Positions 1 through 7,902 of a stretch of DNA of 37,107 nt are shown here, piece after piece (position 1 is the stretch's first letter; each line of letters begins with the position of its first letter). The DNA is from JAVBQJ01 sp031549115 (GTDB lineage Bacteria > Verrucomicrobiota > Lentisphaeria > Victivallales > Victivallaceae). The notes under the pieces are model-generated. The model was not told where the DNA came from and did no database searches. It saw only the letters and a program-made list of their open reading frames with translations. The position numbers and the translations under genes are program-made. The stretch lies in contig JAVBQJ010000013.1 in NCBI GenBank assembly GCA_031549115.1, positions 1 to 37,107 on the forward strand, read 5' to 3'.

Positions 1-203
1 CCTCACCCCCTCGGGATACACTCCGGGGCTCTTTGGGCGGTGGGCCGAACCCATGTGTCAGCAAGGGGTCCCCCCCCCTCCTCCAAACCTCCACCCCACT
101 TCCTCAAACCTTTTTAACGTAATTTTTTGCCTCGTTGGGCAAAAAATGGGGGTGGGATAATTCCCGGATGGCCGTCATGCATACACCCCAAACTTTGCTG
201 CTC

Positions 204-238
204 CGATTTATGTGTCGGCTAGGCCGACACATAAATCG
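204..238. repeat. Perfect 16-bp inverted repeat, 3-nt loop
   Basis: Left arm CGATTTATGTGTCGGC (204-219), loop TAG, right arm the exact reverse complement (223-238). There is no T-run after it on either strand. It could be a bidirectional terminator, a protein-binding palindrome or part of a mobile repeat. Confidence 0.75.
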
Positions 239-277
239 TGACACAAAACGGTTTGAGGTGGATGGGTGGTGGGGTTT

Positions 278-331
278 GGGGAGGAGGGAAGGCAGCCCCA
301 TTCCTCAAAAGGGGGGCCGTCCCTCCTCCCC
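278..331 (-). terminator. Candidate terminator of the uxaC transcript
   Basis: GGGGAGGAGGGA (278-289) pairs exactly with TCCCTCCTCCCC (320-331), and the inner GC-rich part pairs further. It begins 24 nt beyond the uxaC stop in the direction of transcription. No U-tract follows, so this is not a textbook intrinsic terminator. Confidence 0.45.
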
Positions 332-354
332 AAGACGCCCGGCACTCACCCGCC

Positions 355-1701
355 TTAAAGGTTGAAAAAGCGTTTGGGTTCGTGGTAGGACATGTTTTCG
401 GCGAGGCGGATGGCGACTTCGAGGGGGATTTGGCCGGCTTCGACCATCTCGCCGAGCACGTCGGCGAGGACGCGGCGGAACATGGCGAAGCGGGAGCCGT
501 AGCTCAGGAGCTTCCGTGAATCCGAAACCATCCCGGCGAAATTCATCAACAGATCGACGCTGCCGATGTATTCGAGCTGGCGTTTCATGCCGATGGGGGT
601 ATCGCACAGCCACCAGGCGGAGCCGAGGCGCACATTGGCGCCGAAGGCGCGGGCGACGGTGGCGAGCGTGGCCTGCTGCATCGGATCGAGGCAGTACAGC
701 ACCACCTTGATCCGGTCATCGAAGCGGTTGAGCCAGGCCAGCAAGCCGGGCAGCTGATCCTGCATCAGATTGCCGATGTCGCCGCCGGAATCCGGACCGA
801 GTGCGGCGAAAAGCGAAGCCCGGACGTCGCGGACGGCGCCGAGATGCAGCTGGGTGACCCAGCCGGAGGCGGCGTTCCATTCGCCGAAGGCGTTCATCAA
901 TACGCCGGCGAAGTGCGCCAACTCTTCGGCATCGGCTTTCCCGCCGCGCGAAAACGCCTGTTCGGCGATGGCGCGGTCGCAGTGGTTTCCGACCATGATC
1001 TCGAGTCCGTGATCGCTGGCGCGGCAGCCATTGGCATCGAAGTAGTCGTGCGACTCCTTTAATGCCGCCAGCAATGCGTCGAGCGAATCCACCGTCTTGT
1101 CGAAACGCTGTCCGAGCTTATCGACATAATCGCGCCACCCCGGCGCGGTCAGCTTCATCGATTTGTCGGGGCGCCAGGTCGGACGCACCAGTGTGCGGTT
1201 GGCCCGGCGGTTGACTTCGGCGTGCTCCTCCAGGTCGTCCAGTGGATCGTCGGTCGAACACATCACCTCGATTTGCAGCTTGTCCAGCATCGCTGCCGGA
1301 TCGGTTGCCGCGAGCGCGCGTTTCCCGGCTACCCAGATGCGTTCGGCGCTGGCGGCGTCGAGCACCTCGGTGATGCCGAGGCTGCGCAAATCCAGATGCA
1401 CCCACTCATAAACCGGATTGCCGGCGAGTTCGGGGAAGATCCGGGCCAGCGCGAGAAACTTGTCGTGCGGGGAGGTGTTTCCGGTGATCAACACCTCGGG
1501 GACGCCGCGTTTGCGCATGACCTCCCAGACATAGTGGTCGGTGGCGGCGAAGAGCTGCCACAGATCGAGGAAAGGCCGGTTGGCCGCGATGGCTTTGACA
1601 TCGGCGTGATTGTGCGGATCGATCACCGGCAGATCGGTGATGGCCGCGTGAATTCGCCGCGCCGCATCGTTGTGCAGGAGATATTGATCATCGAGAAACA
1701 T
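355..1701 (-). CDS. uxaC: Glucuronate/galacturonate isomerase (uronate isomerase)
   Basis: Isomerises D-galacturonate to D-tagaturonate and D-glucuronate to D-fructuronate in the cytoplasm, the first step of the Ashwell pathway. The 448-aa product is close to the usual family length of about 470. It has the N-terminal metal motif DPHNH (H30, H32) and the STDDP segment near 149-153, as expected for this amidohydrolase-fold family. It starts at ATG 1701, three bases after the stop of the upstream oxidoreductase, with GAGG about 10 nt upstream, so the two are almost certainly co-transcribed and possibly translationally coupled. The remaining pathway genes (uxaB, uxaA, eda, kdgK) are on the opposite strand at 6601-10929. 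Family assignment is secure. Which uronate is preferred cannot be read from the sequence, but the UxaB and UxaA partners favour galacturonate. Confidence 0.95.
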   Translation of the reverse strand: MFLDDQYLLHNDAARRIHAAITDLPVIDPHNHADVKAIAANRPFLDLWQLFAATDHYVWEVMRKRGVPEVLITGNTSPHDKFLALARIFPELAGNPVYEWVHLDLRSLGITEVLDAASAERIWVAGKRALAATDPAAMLDKLQIEVMCSTDDPLDDLEEHAEVNRRANRTLVRPTWRPDKSMKLTAPGWRDYVDKLGQRFDKTVDSLDALLAALKESHDYFDANGCRASDHGLEIMVGNHCDRAIAEQAFSRGGKADAEELAHFAGVLMNAFGEWNAASGWVTQLHLGAVRDVRASLFAALGPDSGGDIGNLMQDQLPGLLAWLNRFDDRIKVVLYCLDPMQQATLATVARAFGANVRLGSAWWLCDTPIGMKRQLEYIGSVDLLMNFAGMVSDSRKLLSYGSRFAMFRRVLADVLGEMVEAGQIPLEVAIRLAENMSYHEPKRFFNL

Positions 1702-1702
1702 A

Positions 1703-3016
1703 TTACAGCCTCACCAGTTCGGCGACCTTGACCGGTGCGCCGGTTCGCATCGATTGGTTGGCGGCGATGCCGGTCAGGATCGACCGGGCACCGTCGATGT
1801 AGCCGGCCGCGTGGCCCAACGGATCGTTGGCGGCGCCGCGGAAGACATGCTCGAGGAGGCGGACGTCGCCGCCGCCGTGGCCGCCTTTGCCCTCTTCGTA
1901 GGTGATGACCTGCGCTTTGCCCCAGTGCGGCTGGAAGATGATTTCAGGAACCAGCTCCTTTTTGTCCTTGTCCAACCCGTGCATGCCGGGCAGGTTGAAG
2001 TCCTCGTGGTGGCCCGAGACATAGGGATTCTCGACCACGTTGAATTCCAGCCGGCCCTTGGTGCCGTTGAAGCAGACGCGGTATCCCTCCCACGGCGAGT
2101 GGGCGTTCAACGAATAGGTCATCACCGCGCTGTTGGCATAGCGCACCATTACGCCGACGTTGTCCTCGATGTCGATGCCGTCGCCGAAGACGCTCTGGTC
2201 GCGTATGTAGCCGTCGTAGTGTTCGGCGTCATAATAAAGACCGACGAGCATTTCATCTTCCTGGGTGACGCGCAGCGCGAACGGATCGGCGGCGGCGATT
2301 TCGTTGTTGCGGGAGCGCTGGTAGAAGCGGGTGACGCCGCGTTTTTCGGCGTTTTCCCGGCCGTAGAATTTGAGGTCGCCCATCGCGAACACGGTTTCCG
2401 GATACGAATTCAGCCACCAGTTGACCAGGTCGAAGTGGTGGGTCGATTTGTGTACCATCAACCCTCCCGAGTTGCGCTTGTTGCGGTGCCAGCGCCGGAA
2501 ATAATCGGCGCCGTGGGCGGTATCGAGCAGCCACTCGAAGTGAACGCTGGTGATGTCGCCGACAATGCCGCTGGCGAGCACCTCCTTGACCTTGGTGTTG
2601 CGCGGCGAATAACGGTAATTGAAGGTCACGGTCACATGACGCCCGGTCGCTTTCACCGTGTCGACGATCTGCTGGCACTTGGCGGCGTCGATGGTCATCG
2701 GTTTTTCGGTGACGACGTCGCAGCCGAGCTCCAGAGCCCGGCAGATGTATTTGTGGTGCGTCCGGTCCATGCTGGTGACGATCACCGTGTCGGGGCGGCA
2801 CTCCGCGATCATCCGGTCGAAGTCCTGCGCTTCGTAGAGCGCCGGCTTTTTGGCGCCGAGCTTTTCGACGATGCGGCGGCTCCAGAACTCCATGCGTCCC
2901 GGATTGCTGTCGCACAGCGCCAGAAGTTCGCCGGCATCCTGAAAATCACCGCACAACGCTTCAATGTACATCGAGGCGCGTACCCCGGTCCCGATCAGAA
3001 CATAACGTTTTTTCAT
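1703..3016 (-). CDS. Gfo/Idh/MocA family oxidoreductase
   Basis: Predicted NAD(P)-dependent sugar or sugar-acid oxidoreductase of 437 aa. The N-terminus MKKRYVLIGTGVRA is a Rossmann strand with a G-x-G-x-x-A-type turn. EKP at 104-106 is the family's hallmark, and the GG...K190-x-x-H193-x-x-D196 segment supplies the usual catalytic Lys/His/Asp surroundings. A longer frame opens at 3235, but ATG 3016 is chosen because it begins the Rossmann strand, has AAGGAG 6 nt upstream and lies downstream of a well-placed promoter. It is first in a two-gene operon with uxaC. The substrate is unknown. Context suggests oxidation or epimerisation of a uronic-acid-containing sugar, but the family is too diverse to say more. 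Confidence 0.92.
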   Translation of the reverse strand: MKKRYVLIGTGVRASMYIEALCGDFQDAGELLALCDSNPGRMEFWSRRIVEKLGAKKPALYEAQDFDRMIAECRPDTVIVTSMDRTHHKYICRALELGCDVVTEKPMTIDAAKCQQIVDTVKATGRHVTVTFNYRYSPRNTKVKEVLASGIVGDITSVHFEWLLDTAHGADYFRRWHRNKRNSGGLMVHKSTHHFDLVNWWLNSYPETVFAMGDLKFYGRENAEKRGVTRFYQRSRNNEIAAADPFALRVTQEDEMLVGLYYDAEHYDGYIRDQSVFGDGIDIEDNVGVMVRYANSAVMTYSLNAHSPWEGYRVCFNGTKGRLEFNVVENPYVSGHHEDFNLPGMHGLDKDKKELVPEIIFQPHWGKAQVITYEEGKGGHGGGDVRLLEHVFRGAANDPLGHAAGYIDGARSILTGIAANQSMRTGAPVKVAELVRL

Positions 3017-3032
3017 GGTACTCCTTAATGGT

Positions 3033-3056
3033 TCTCTCAACGTTAACATGAATATA
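3033..3056 (-). promoter_or_regulatory. Operator half and -10 for the oxidoreductase-uxaC operon
   Basis: The minus strand reads TTGCAT (3078-3073), a 16-bp spacer, then TATATT (3056-3051) continuing into a 24-bp block with a central AACGTT. An almost identical block (23 of 24 bases) occurs inverted at 3130-3153. AACGTT with a central CG is typical of LacI-family operators, so the LacI-type regulator at 4273 is the natural candidate to bind here. Confidence 0.75.
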
Positions 3057-3129
3057 CTTCCGCTTTTGCCAAATGCAAACACGGAATAAAAAAAATCGGA
3101 GTTAATTTGCATTTTCCAGAGTGGCGGAT

Positions 3130-3153
3130 TATATTCATGGTAACGTTGAGAGA
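3130..3153 (+). promoter_or_regulatory. Operator half and -10 for the esterase-lacI-amidohydrolase operon
   Basis: The plus strand reads TTGCAT (3107-3112), a 17-bp spacer, then TATATT (3130-3135) running into the second copy of the 24-bp block with central AACGTT. The two divergent promoters are near mirror images: same -35, same -10, same operator just downstream of the -10. Repressor binding would block both transcripts at or near their starts. Confidence 0.75.
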
Positions 3154-3221
3154 AAACATAATTTCCGGTGAAAAACCATACTGGCGCCGTTCCGCGCCGA
3201 AAAACACAAGGGGGAGGCATC

Positions 3222-4268
3222 ATGCCATTTCGCAACTTGAGTCCGCAACGGATGTTCCAGGAGCTGGCCGCTGAAAATCAACCGCGTTTCCGTTTTCGGC
3301 CGGAGACGAAATTTGAAAGCTGGAAGGCCGAGGCGCTGCCGGCGGTAAAGGCGACATTGGGGGACTTCCCGGAGCGCGTGCCGCTGGAGCCGGAGCTGAT
3401 CGCCGAATGGGAAGACGGCCCGTTGCGCAAGCAGCGCTGGGTCATCAACGTTTCCAAATACATCTCCGCGACGCTGCTGGTGAATTACCCGAAAGCGATG
3501 GCGGGCAAGAAGATTCCGGCGATCATGTGCTGCCACGGCCACGGTCCGCTGGGCAAAGACGTCATCATGGGCAATGGTACCGGTCCGGAATTCGAATCGC
3601 AGACCACGCTGATGAATTACAACTACGGCCGGGTGATGGCCGAGCGCGGCTACGTGACCTATGCGATCGACTGGGTCGGCTTCGGCGACCGCAACGACAC
3701 CAACAAGCCGAACCACCTGAACAACAACTACAACCGCGACTGGTGCAATCTGATTTACATCAATGCCACCATGTTCGGAATGACTTCGCTCGGCATCAAC
3801 GTGACCCACGGCATCGCGGCGACCGACTTCGTGGCGACGCTGCCCGAGGTCGATGCGACGCGTTTCGGCGTGATGGGGTTGTCCGGCGGCGGCACTATGA
3901 CCTTGTGGATGACCTTGTGCGACCCGCGCTTCAAGGCGACCGAAATCATCTGCTACAGCGATCTGTGGGAGTATTTCGGCATGCGCGATTTGAATTACTG
4001 CGGCATGCAGGTGGCGCCGGGGCTTTACAAGCTCGTCGATGTGCCCGATCTGCAGGGGATGATCGCGCCGCGGCCGCTCCTGGTCGACATCGGGGCGTAC
4101 GACAAGTGCTTCACGCTGGACAGCACGATGCAGTGCTACAACCGGGTCCGGGAGATTTACGAAGCCGCCGGCGTGCCGGAGAAGCTGGAGCTCGACCTCT
4201 TCCCCGCCGATCACTCGTGGGGGGATAACAAGGCGGAAGCGTTCTTTGCCAAATATCTGAAGGATTGA
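3222..4268 (+). CDS. Alpha/beta-hydrolase, acetyl-xylan-esterase/dienelactone-hydrolase-like
   Basis: Predicted 348-aa alpha/beta-hydrolase. The nucleophile elbow is G-L-S221-G-G, the acid is probably D294 (in DIGAYDKCF) and the catalytic histidine H331 (in PADHSWG). An oxyanion-type CCHGHG segment lies at 103-108. No signal peptide is seen, so it is probably cytoplasmic and would de-esterify an imported oligosaccharide. A longer frame starts at 3168, but ATG 3222 has GGGGGAGG just upstream. It is the first gene of a rightward operon with the LacI regulator (4-nt gap) and an amidohydrolase. Removal of acetyl or methyl groups from uronate-rich oligosaccharides would fit the neighbourhood, but the true substrate is not visible. 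Confidence 0.88.
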   Translation: MPFRNLSPQRMFQELAAENQPRFRFRPETKFESWKAEALPAVKATLGDFPERVPLEPELIAEWEDGPLRKQRWVINVSKYISATLLVNYPKAMAGKKIPAIMCCHGHGPLGKDVIMGNGTGPEFESQTTLMNYNYGRVMAERGYVTYAIDWVGFGDRNDTNKPNHLNNNYNRDWCNLIYINATMFGMTSLGINVTHGIAATDFVATLPEVDATRFGVMGLSGGGTMTLWMTLCDPRFKATEIICYSDLWEYFGMRDLNYCGMQVAPGLYKLVDVPDLQGMIAPRPLLVDIGAYDKCFTLDSTMQCYNRVREIYEAAGVPEKLELDLFPADHSWGDNKAEAFFAKYLKD

Positions 4269-4272
4269 GCAC

Positions 4273-5301
4273 GTGGCGGGGCTGAAGGACATCGCCGCCC
4301 GTACCGGTTTATCGATGAATACGGTCAGCCGGGCGCTGCGCCAATCCGGGTACGTTTCGGAAGCAACGGCCCGGAAGGTGCGTCTCGCCGCCGAGGAGCT
4401 GCACTATCACCCGAACCGTGCCGCGCGTGAGCTGCGCAACAACTGTTCGCATGCGATCGCGGTGGTGGCGGAATCGGGCGATTTCCTTCATATCCAGAAG
4501 ATCGCGGCGATCCAGGAGACCGCCGCCGCCAATGGTTATACCACCAATAACTTTCTGGTGGCCAATGAATTTGCGCACGGCCGGCTGCCGGCGATCACCG
4601 AAGTGCTGCTGTCGGACCGTCCGGCTGGGGTCATCCTGATCGGCATGGATCGCGAATCGATCGATGCCGCGCGCAATCTGCGTACGCACTTCCCGGTGGC
4701 GTTGGTGCCGTATACGGCGATTCCGGATCTGGATTGCGTGTATATCGACCGGCGGCAGGGGGTGTATGAGGCGATCCGCCATTTGTATCGGCAGGGGTGC
4801 CGGCGTATCGCCTATCTGGGCAGCGATACGATGGGCAATAAATTGAAAGGCTACCGGGACGCGTTGACCGAATTCGGTCTGCCGGAGATCTGGATTCCGG
4901 CGGACGATGTCGGCGAAGGCAGGACGGCCAGGGAAAATACCCGGCGATTGGCGCGCGCGATCGCGGCGATGCCGGAGCGCCCCGACGGGATTCAGTGCGC
5001 CGATTATTATGCGGCGAGCCTGGCGGCGGAGCTGCCGGCACTGGGCATTAAAGTACCGGAGGACATCGCGCTGGTCGGCTTCGATAACCGGGATTTCGTC
5101 GAGGTCATTCAGCCGGCATTGTCGACGGTGGCGCAGCCGAGCCGCCAGGTCGGCGCCGCGGTGGCGCGGCTGCTGTTGGACCGGATCCGGGCGAAGAACG
5201 AGGGGCCGACCCGGCAACTGAAAATACCGATGAGCCTGGTGATCCGGGACTCTTCGGCATTCGGCGGGAAAAAAATCGACGCCATCGAGAACAAGGAATA
5301 A
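4273..5301 (+). CDS. LacI-family transcriptional regulator
   Basis: 342-aa regulator. The N-terminal helix-turn-helix (LKDIAARTGLSMNTVSRALR) and hinge helix region (NRAARELR) are classic LacI. The rest is a periplasmic-binding-protein-like effector domain with the typical GCRRIAYLG, DIALVGFDN and LSTVAQP blocks. It starts at GTG 4273, 4 nt after the esterase stop, with AAGGA in the end of that gene acting as ribosome binding site. The best candidate target is the twin operator at 3033-3153 controlling its own operon and the divergent oxidoreductase-uxaC operon. The effector is probably a uronate or uronate-derived intermediate, an inference from context only. Confidence 0.93.
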   Translation: MAGLKDIAARTGLSMNTVSRALRQSGYVSEATARKVRLAAEELHYHPNRAARELRNNCSHAIAVVAESGDFLHIQKIAAIQETAAANGYTTNNFLVANEFAHGRLPAITEVLLSDRPAGVILIGMDRESIDAARNLRTHFPVALVPYTAIPDLDCVYIDRRQGVYEAIRHLYRQGCRRIAYLGSDTMGNKLKGYRDALTEFGLPEIWIPADDVGEGRTARENTRRLARAIAAMPERPDGIQCADYYAASLAAELPALGIKVPEDIALVGFDNRDFVEVIQPALSTVAQPSRQVGAAVARLLLDRIRAKNEGPTRQLKIPMSLVIRDSSAFGGKKIDAIENKE

Positions 5302-5307
5302 TCGATC

Positions 5308-6207
5308 ATGTATGCGGATTTGCAGGTAAACGGGTATCTCGGAGTGGATTTTTCCAATCCGGAGCTGTCGCCGGAGGAGTTCCGGCGCGCGGCCGGCGCG
5401 CTGTTGGAAACCGGAACGGTGGTGTTTCTGCCGACTCTGATCACCGCGCCGTTGCCGATGTACCGGCGCAATATCGCGTTGATTCAAAGTGTGGTGGCGC
5501 AGGAGGGGTGGGAGAGCAATATTCCCGGCGTGCACCTGGAGGGGCCGTTTATCTCCCCGGAACCGGGCGCGGTCGGCTGCCATCATCCGGAATGGGTGCT
5601 GCCGCCGGATCCGGCGGTGCTGGATACGCTCGGCGATTTCGTCCGGATGCTGACGGTGGCGGCGGAACGGCCCGGCATGGAGGATTTGATCCGGGCGGCG
5701 ACGAAGCGCGGCATCATCGTGTCGCTGGGGCATCAACTGGCGTCGAGCGCGGATCTGGAACGGGCGGCGGCGGCGGGCGCGCAGACGCTGACCCATCTGG
5801 GGAACGGCATTCCGAATCAGATCGACCGGCATCGCAATGCGATCTGGTCGGGCTTGGCATGCGACGCCCTGACGGCGATGATTATTACCGATGGACATCA
5901 TTTGCCGCCGGAGGTGATCCGGTGCTTCCTGCGCTGCAAGGGGATAGACAAGGTGATCGTGACCAGCGACGCGTCGCCGGGAGCGGGGCTGCCGCCGGGA
6001 CATTATCACCTGCTGGGCAATGATGTGGTGCTCGAACCGGACGGCAAGTTGCACAATCCGGCGAAGGGCTGCCTGGCCGGGTCGGCATCGACGATGCGCG
6101 AGTGCATGCGCTATTTGGCGAGCCTCGATTGGCTGACCGCCGAAGAGCTGCACCAGGTCGGTTACGCCAATGCCGTCCGCCTGCTGGAGAAAAATAAGCG
6201 AAAGTAG
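5308..6207 (+). CDS. NagA-like amidohydrolase, short form
   Basis: 299-aa member of the N-acetylglucosamine-6-phosphate deacetylase-like amidohydrolases. It has the DLQVNG start, G-V-H-L-E78-G-P with the metal-binding Glu, GH142, THLGN with H163, and a TSD221AS catalytic aspartate. Typical NagA proteins are about 380 aa. This one begins at the DLQVNG strand and ends soon after the barrel, so the small beta-sandwich built from both termini is essentially missing. ATG 5308 has AAGGA within the end of the upstream lacI gene, 6 nt away. THLGN replaces the usual THLFN, which hints at a different substrate. In a uronate operon it may deacetylate an N-acetylated or O-acylated sugar. NagA activity itself is not assured. 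Confidence 0.85.
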   Translation: MYADLQVNGYLGVDFSNPELSPEEFRRAAGALLETGTVVFLPTLITAPLPMYRRNIALIQSVVAQEGWESNIPGVHLEGPFISPEPGAVGCHHPEWVLPPDPAVLDTLGDFVRMLTVAAERPGMEDLIRAATKRGIIVSLGHQLASSADLERAAAAGAQTLTHLGNGIPNQIDRHRNAIWSGLACDALTAMIITDGHHLPPEVIRCFLRCKGIDKVIVTSDASPGAGLPPGHYHLLGNDVVLEPDGKLHNPAKGCLAGSASTMRECMRYLASLDWLTAEELHQVGYANAVRLLEKNKRK

Positions 6208-6600
6208 TTGCTGTCGCTTTCGCTCGCAATTCGGTTGGCCTGTGAGCGCGCGTGGGCCGGAGCGCCGGTCAGGCGCGACCGTGCCGCTAGGAATTGGCCG
6301 CATCGCGGCCAAGGAGCGCGGCACGAAGCCTCCCCCGGCGAACGGCGCCGGCATTGCCGGCGCTGAGGGGGTCGGTCATAAAAACGCGGTAGCGTTTTCA
6401 TGACCGAAGAGAGTTTTTGCCGCCCGGTGGCGGCAAAAACGTGTAAGGCGAACGCCACTTGAGTGACTCGGGGTGGGGAGGGGCGGAGCCCCCGCGTGAG
6501 CCGGGGCGCAATGCGGCCCCGCGCTCACCGTCAAAATCGTCACACTCGCTGCACCAGCGGCGAATAAAATAAAACAAAAAACGCTAAAAGGATACAAACC
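6208..6600. other. 393-nt gap with six consecutive stem-loops
   Basis: No gene is seen. The stems are: nested 8-bp plus 8-bp (6280-6325); 8-bp (6345-6363, flanked by C5/G5); 15-bp with one mismatch and loop GGTA (6373-6406); perfect 12-bp with loop CGGT (6413-6440); 5-bp GC (6480-6492); and nested GTGAGC/GCTCAC with inner GGGGC/GCCCC (6496-6528). It lies between the amidohydrolase and uxaB and could hold a terminator, a structured leader for the uxa operon, or a dispersed hairpin repeat. No sigma-70-like promoter stands out before uxaB. Confidence 0.6.
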
Positions 6601-7902
6601 ATGGAAGCATTGACACGGGAAAAGGCGCTGACGCGTCCGGTACGGGTGCTGCAGTTCGGCGAAGGCAACTTTTTGCGGGCGTTCATCGACTGGATGATCG
6701 ACCGGATGAACCGGAGTACGGATTTCAACGCGGCGGTGCAGCTGGTACAGCCGTTGCCGCAGGGGATGGCGGACACGATCAATGCGCAGGGGGGGCTTTA
6801 CCATGTGATTCTACGCGGGGTGGAGAACGGCGTTCCGGTTGAGACCATCGAAGAGATCGAATGCGTCAAAGGCTGCCTGAATCCGGCATCCGAGTGGGAT
6901 GAGGTGGTGAAAGCCGCCTGTGCTCCGGAGCTGCGTTTCGTGTTTTCGAACACCACCGAAGCGGGGATCGAATACCGCCCCGGCGTCGATACTTTCCCGG
7001 CGAAGCTGGCGAAGCTGCTGGCGGAGCGCTGCAAATGCGGCCTGCGTGGACTGGTCTTCGTGCCGTGCGAGTTGATCGAACACAACGGCACGACGCTCAA
7101 GGAATGCATTCTCAAATACCTCACCGATCCCGCCGTCATCGATTACGTCAATATGCAGTGTATTTTCTGCAATACCCTGGTCGACCGGATTGTCGCCGGT
7201 TATCCGCGCACCGAAGCGGAGGAGTATTGCCGGAAGATCGGCGTCGAGGATAAATTGCTGGTCGCGGGCGAACCCTTTCACTTTTTCGTGATCGAGGCGC
7301 CGGCGGAGGTGGAGAAGGAGTTGCCGTTCAAGGCGGCCGGTTTGAATGTGGTGTTCACCGACGACCAGACGCCGTACCGGACGCGCAAGGTGCGCTTCCT
7401 CAACGGCGCCCATACCGCCAGCGTCTTGGCGGCGCATAGGAAAGGGCTGACCTTTGTCGACGAAATGGTCCGCGATCCGGAGTTCAACCAATATTTGAAA
7501 AGCATTCTGTTCGATGAAATTCTGCCGACGGTGCCGCTGCCGGACGCGGAGAAACGCGCTTACGCCGAATCGATTCTGGAGCGCTTCGCCAATCCGTACG
7601 CCCAGCACCGGCTGCTGTCGATCGCGTTGAATTCGGTGTCGAAGTGGAAGGTCCGGGTGCTGCCGACGATTCTGGATTATCAGCAGCAGTTCGGCAAGCT
7701 GCCGCCGAATCTGACCCGGTCGCTGGCCAGCCTGATCGACTTTTACCGCGGCTGTGAAATCAACGATTCGGAGGAAGTCAAAGCTTTCTTTGCCGCCAAG
7801 CCGGAGGTGAAGGCGATTCTCGGCAACGTCGACTTCTGGGGGATGGATTTGAACACGATTCCCGGCTTCACCGAAGCAGTGGAAAAGGCGGTGACCCGGT
7901 GA
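6601..7902 (+). CDS. uxaB: Tagaturonate reductase (altronate oxidoreductase)
   Basis: Reduces D-tagaturonate to D-altronate with NADH. The 433-aa product belongs to the long-chain mannitol dehydrogenase family. It shows QFGEGNFLRAF (18-28), FVFSNTTEAGIEY, LVDRIVAGYPR and the catalytic K-x-R-x-L-N-G-A-H-T segment near 262-272, all close to the Escherichia coli UxaB pattern and not to the fructuronate reductase (UxuB) pattern. It is about 50 aa shorter than E. coli UxaB, mostly at the C-terminus. AAAGGA lies 9 nt before ATG 6601. The stop overlaps the GTG of uxaA by 4 nt, indicating translational coupling. Confidence 0.95.
   Translation: MEALTREKALTRPVRVLQFGEGNFLRAFIDWMIDRMNRSTDFNAAVQLVQPLPQGMADTINAQGGLYHVILRGVENGVPVETIEEIECVKGCLNPASEWDEVVKAACAPELRFVFSNTTEAGIEYRPGVDTFPAKLAKLLAERCKCGLRGLVFVPCELIEHNGTTLKECILKYLTDPAVIDYVNMQCIFCNTLVDRIVAGYPRTEAEEYCRKIGVEDKLLVAGEPFHFFVIEAPAEVEKELPFKAAGLNVVFTDDQTPYRTRKVRFLNGAHTASVLAAHRKGLTFVDEMVRDPEFNQYLKSILFDEILPTVPLPDAEKRAYAESILERFANPYAQHRLLSIALNSVSKWKVRVLPTILDYQQQFGKLPPNLTRSLASLIDFYRGCEINDSEEVKAFFAAKPEVKAILGNVDFWGMDLNTIPGFTEAVEKAVTR

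Larger units (their letters stand above)
1..354. other. Non-coding, hairpin-rich left end
   Basis: No convincing gene is seen here. The stretch contains a T-rich 10-bp stem (about 121-149), a perfect 16-bp stem (204-238) and a 12-bp stem (278-331). C-rich and G-rich tracts at about 76-110 and 250-288 are imperfect reverse complements of each other, so the whole block can fold as one nested structure. It lies directly downstream of the leftward uxaC gene. The short open frames look like composition artefacts. Confidence 0.6.

Noticed and set aside
4309..6354. 681-codon minus-strand frame across the LacI and amidohydrolase genes
   Set aside because: It spans two convincing + strand genes and has Arg/His/Gln-rich shadow composition.
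6280..6528. Hairpin row considered as a CRISPR array or attC integron sites
   Set aside because: Stems have different sequences and lengths, no constant repeat with variable spacers, no attC core motifs and no cas or integrase gene nearby.
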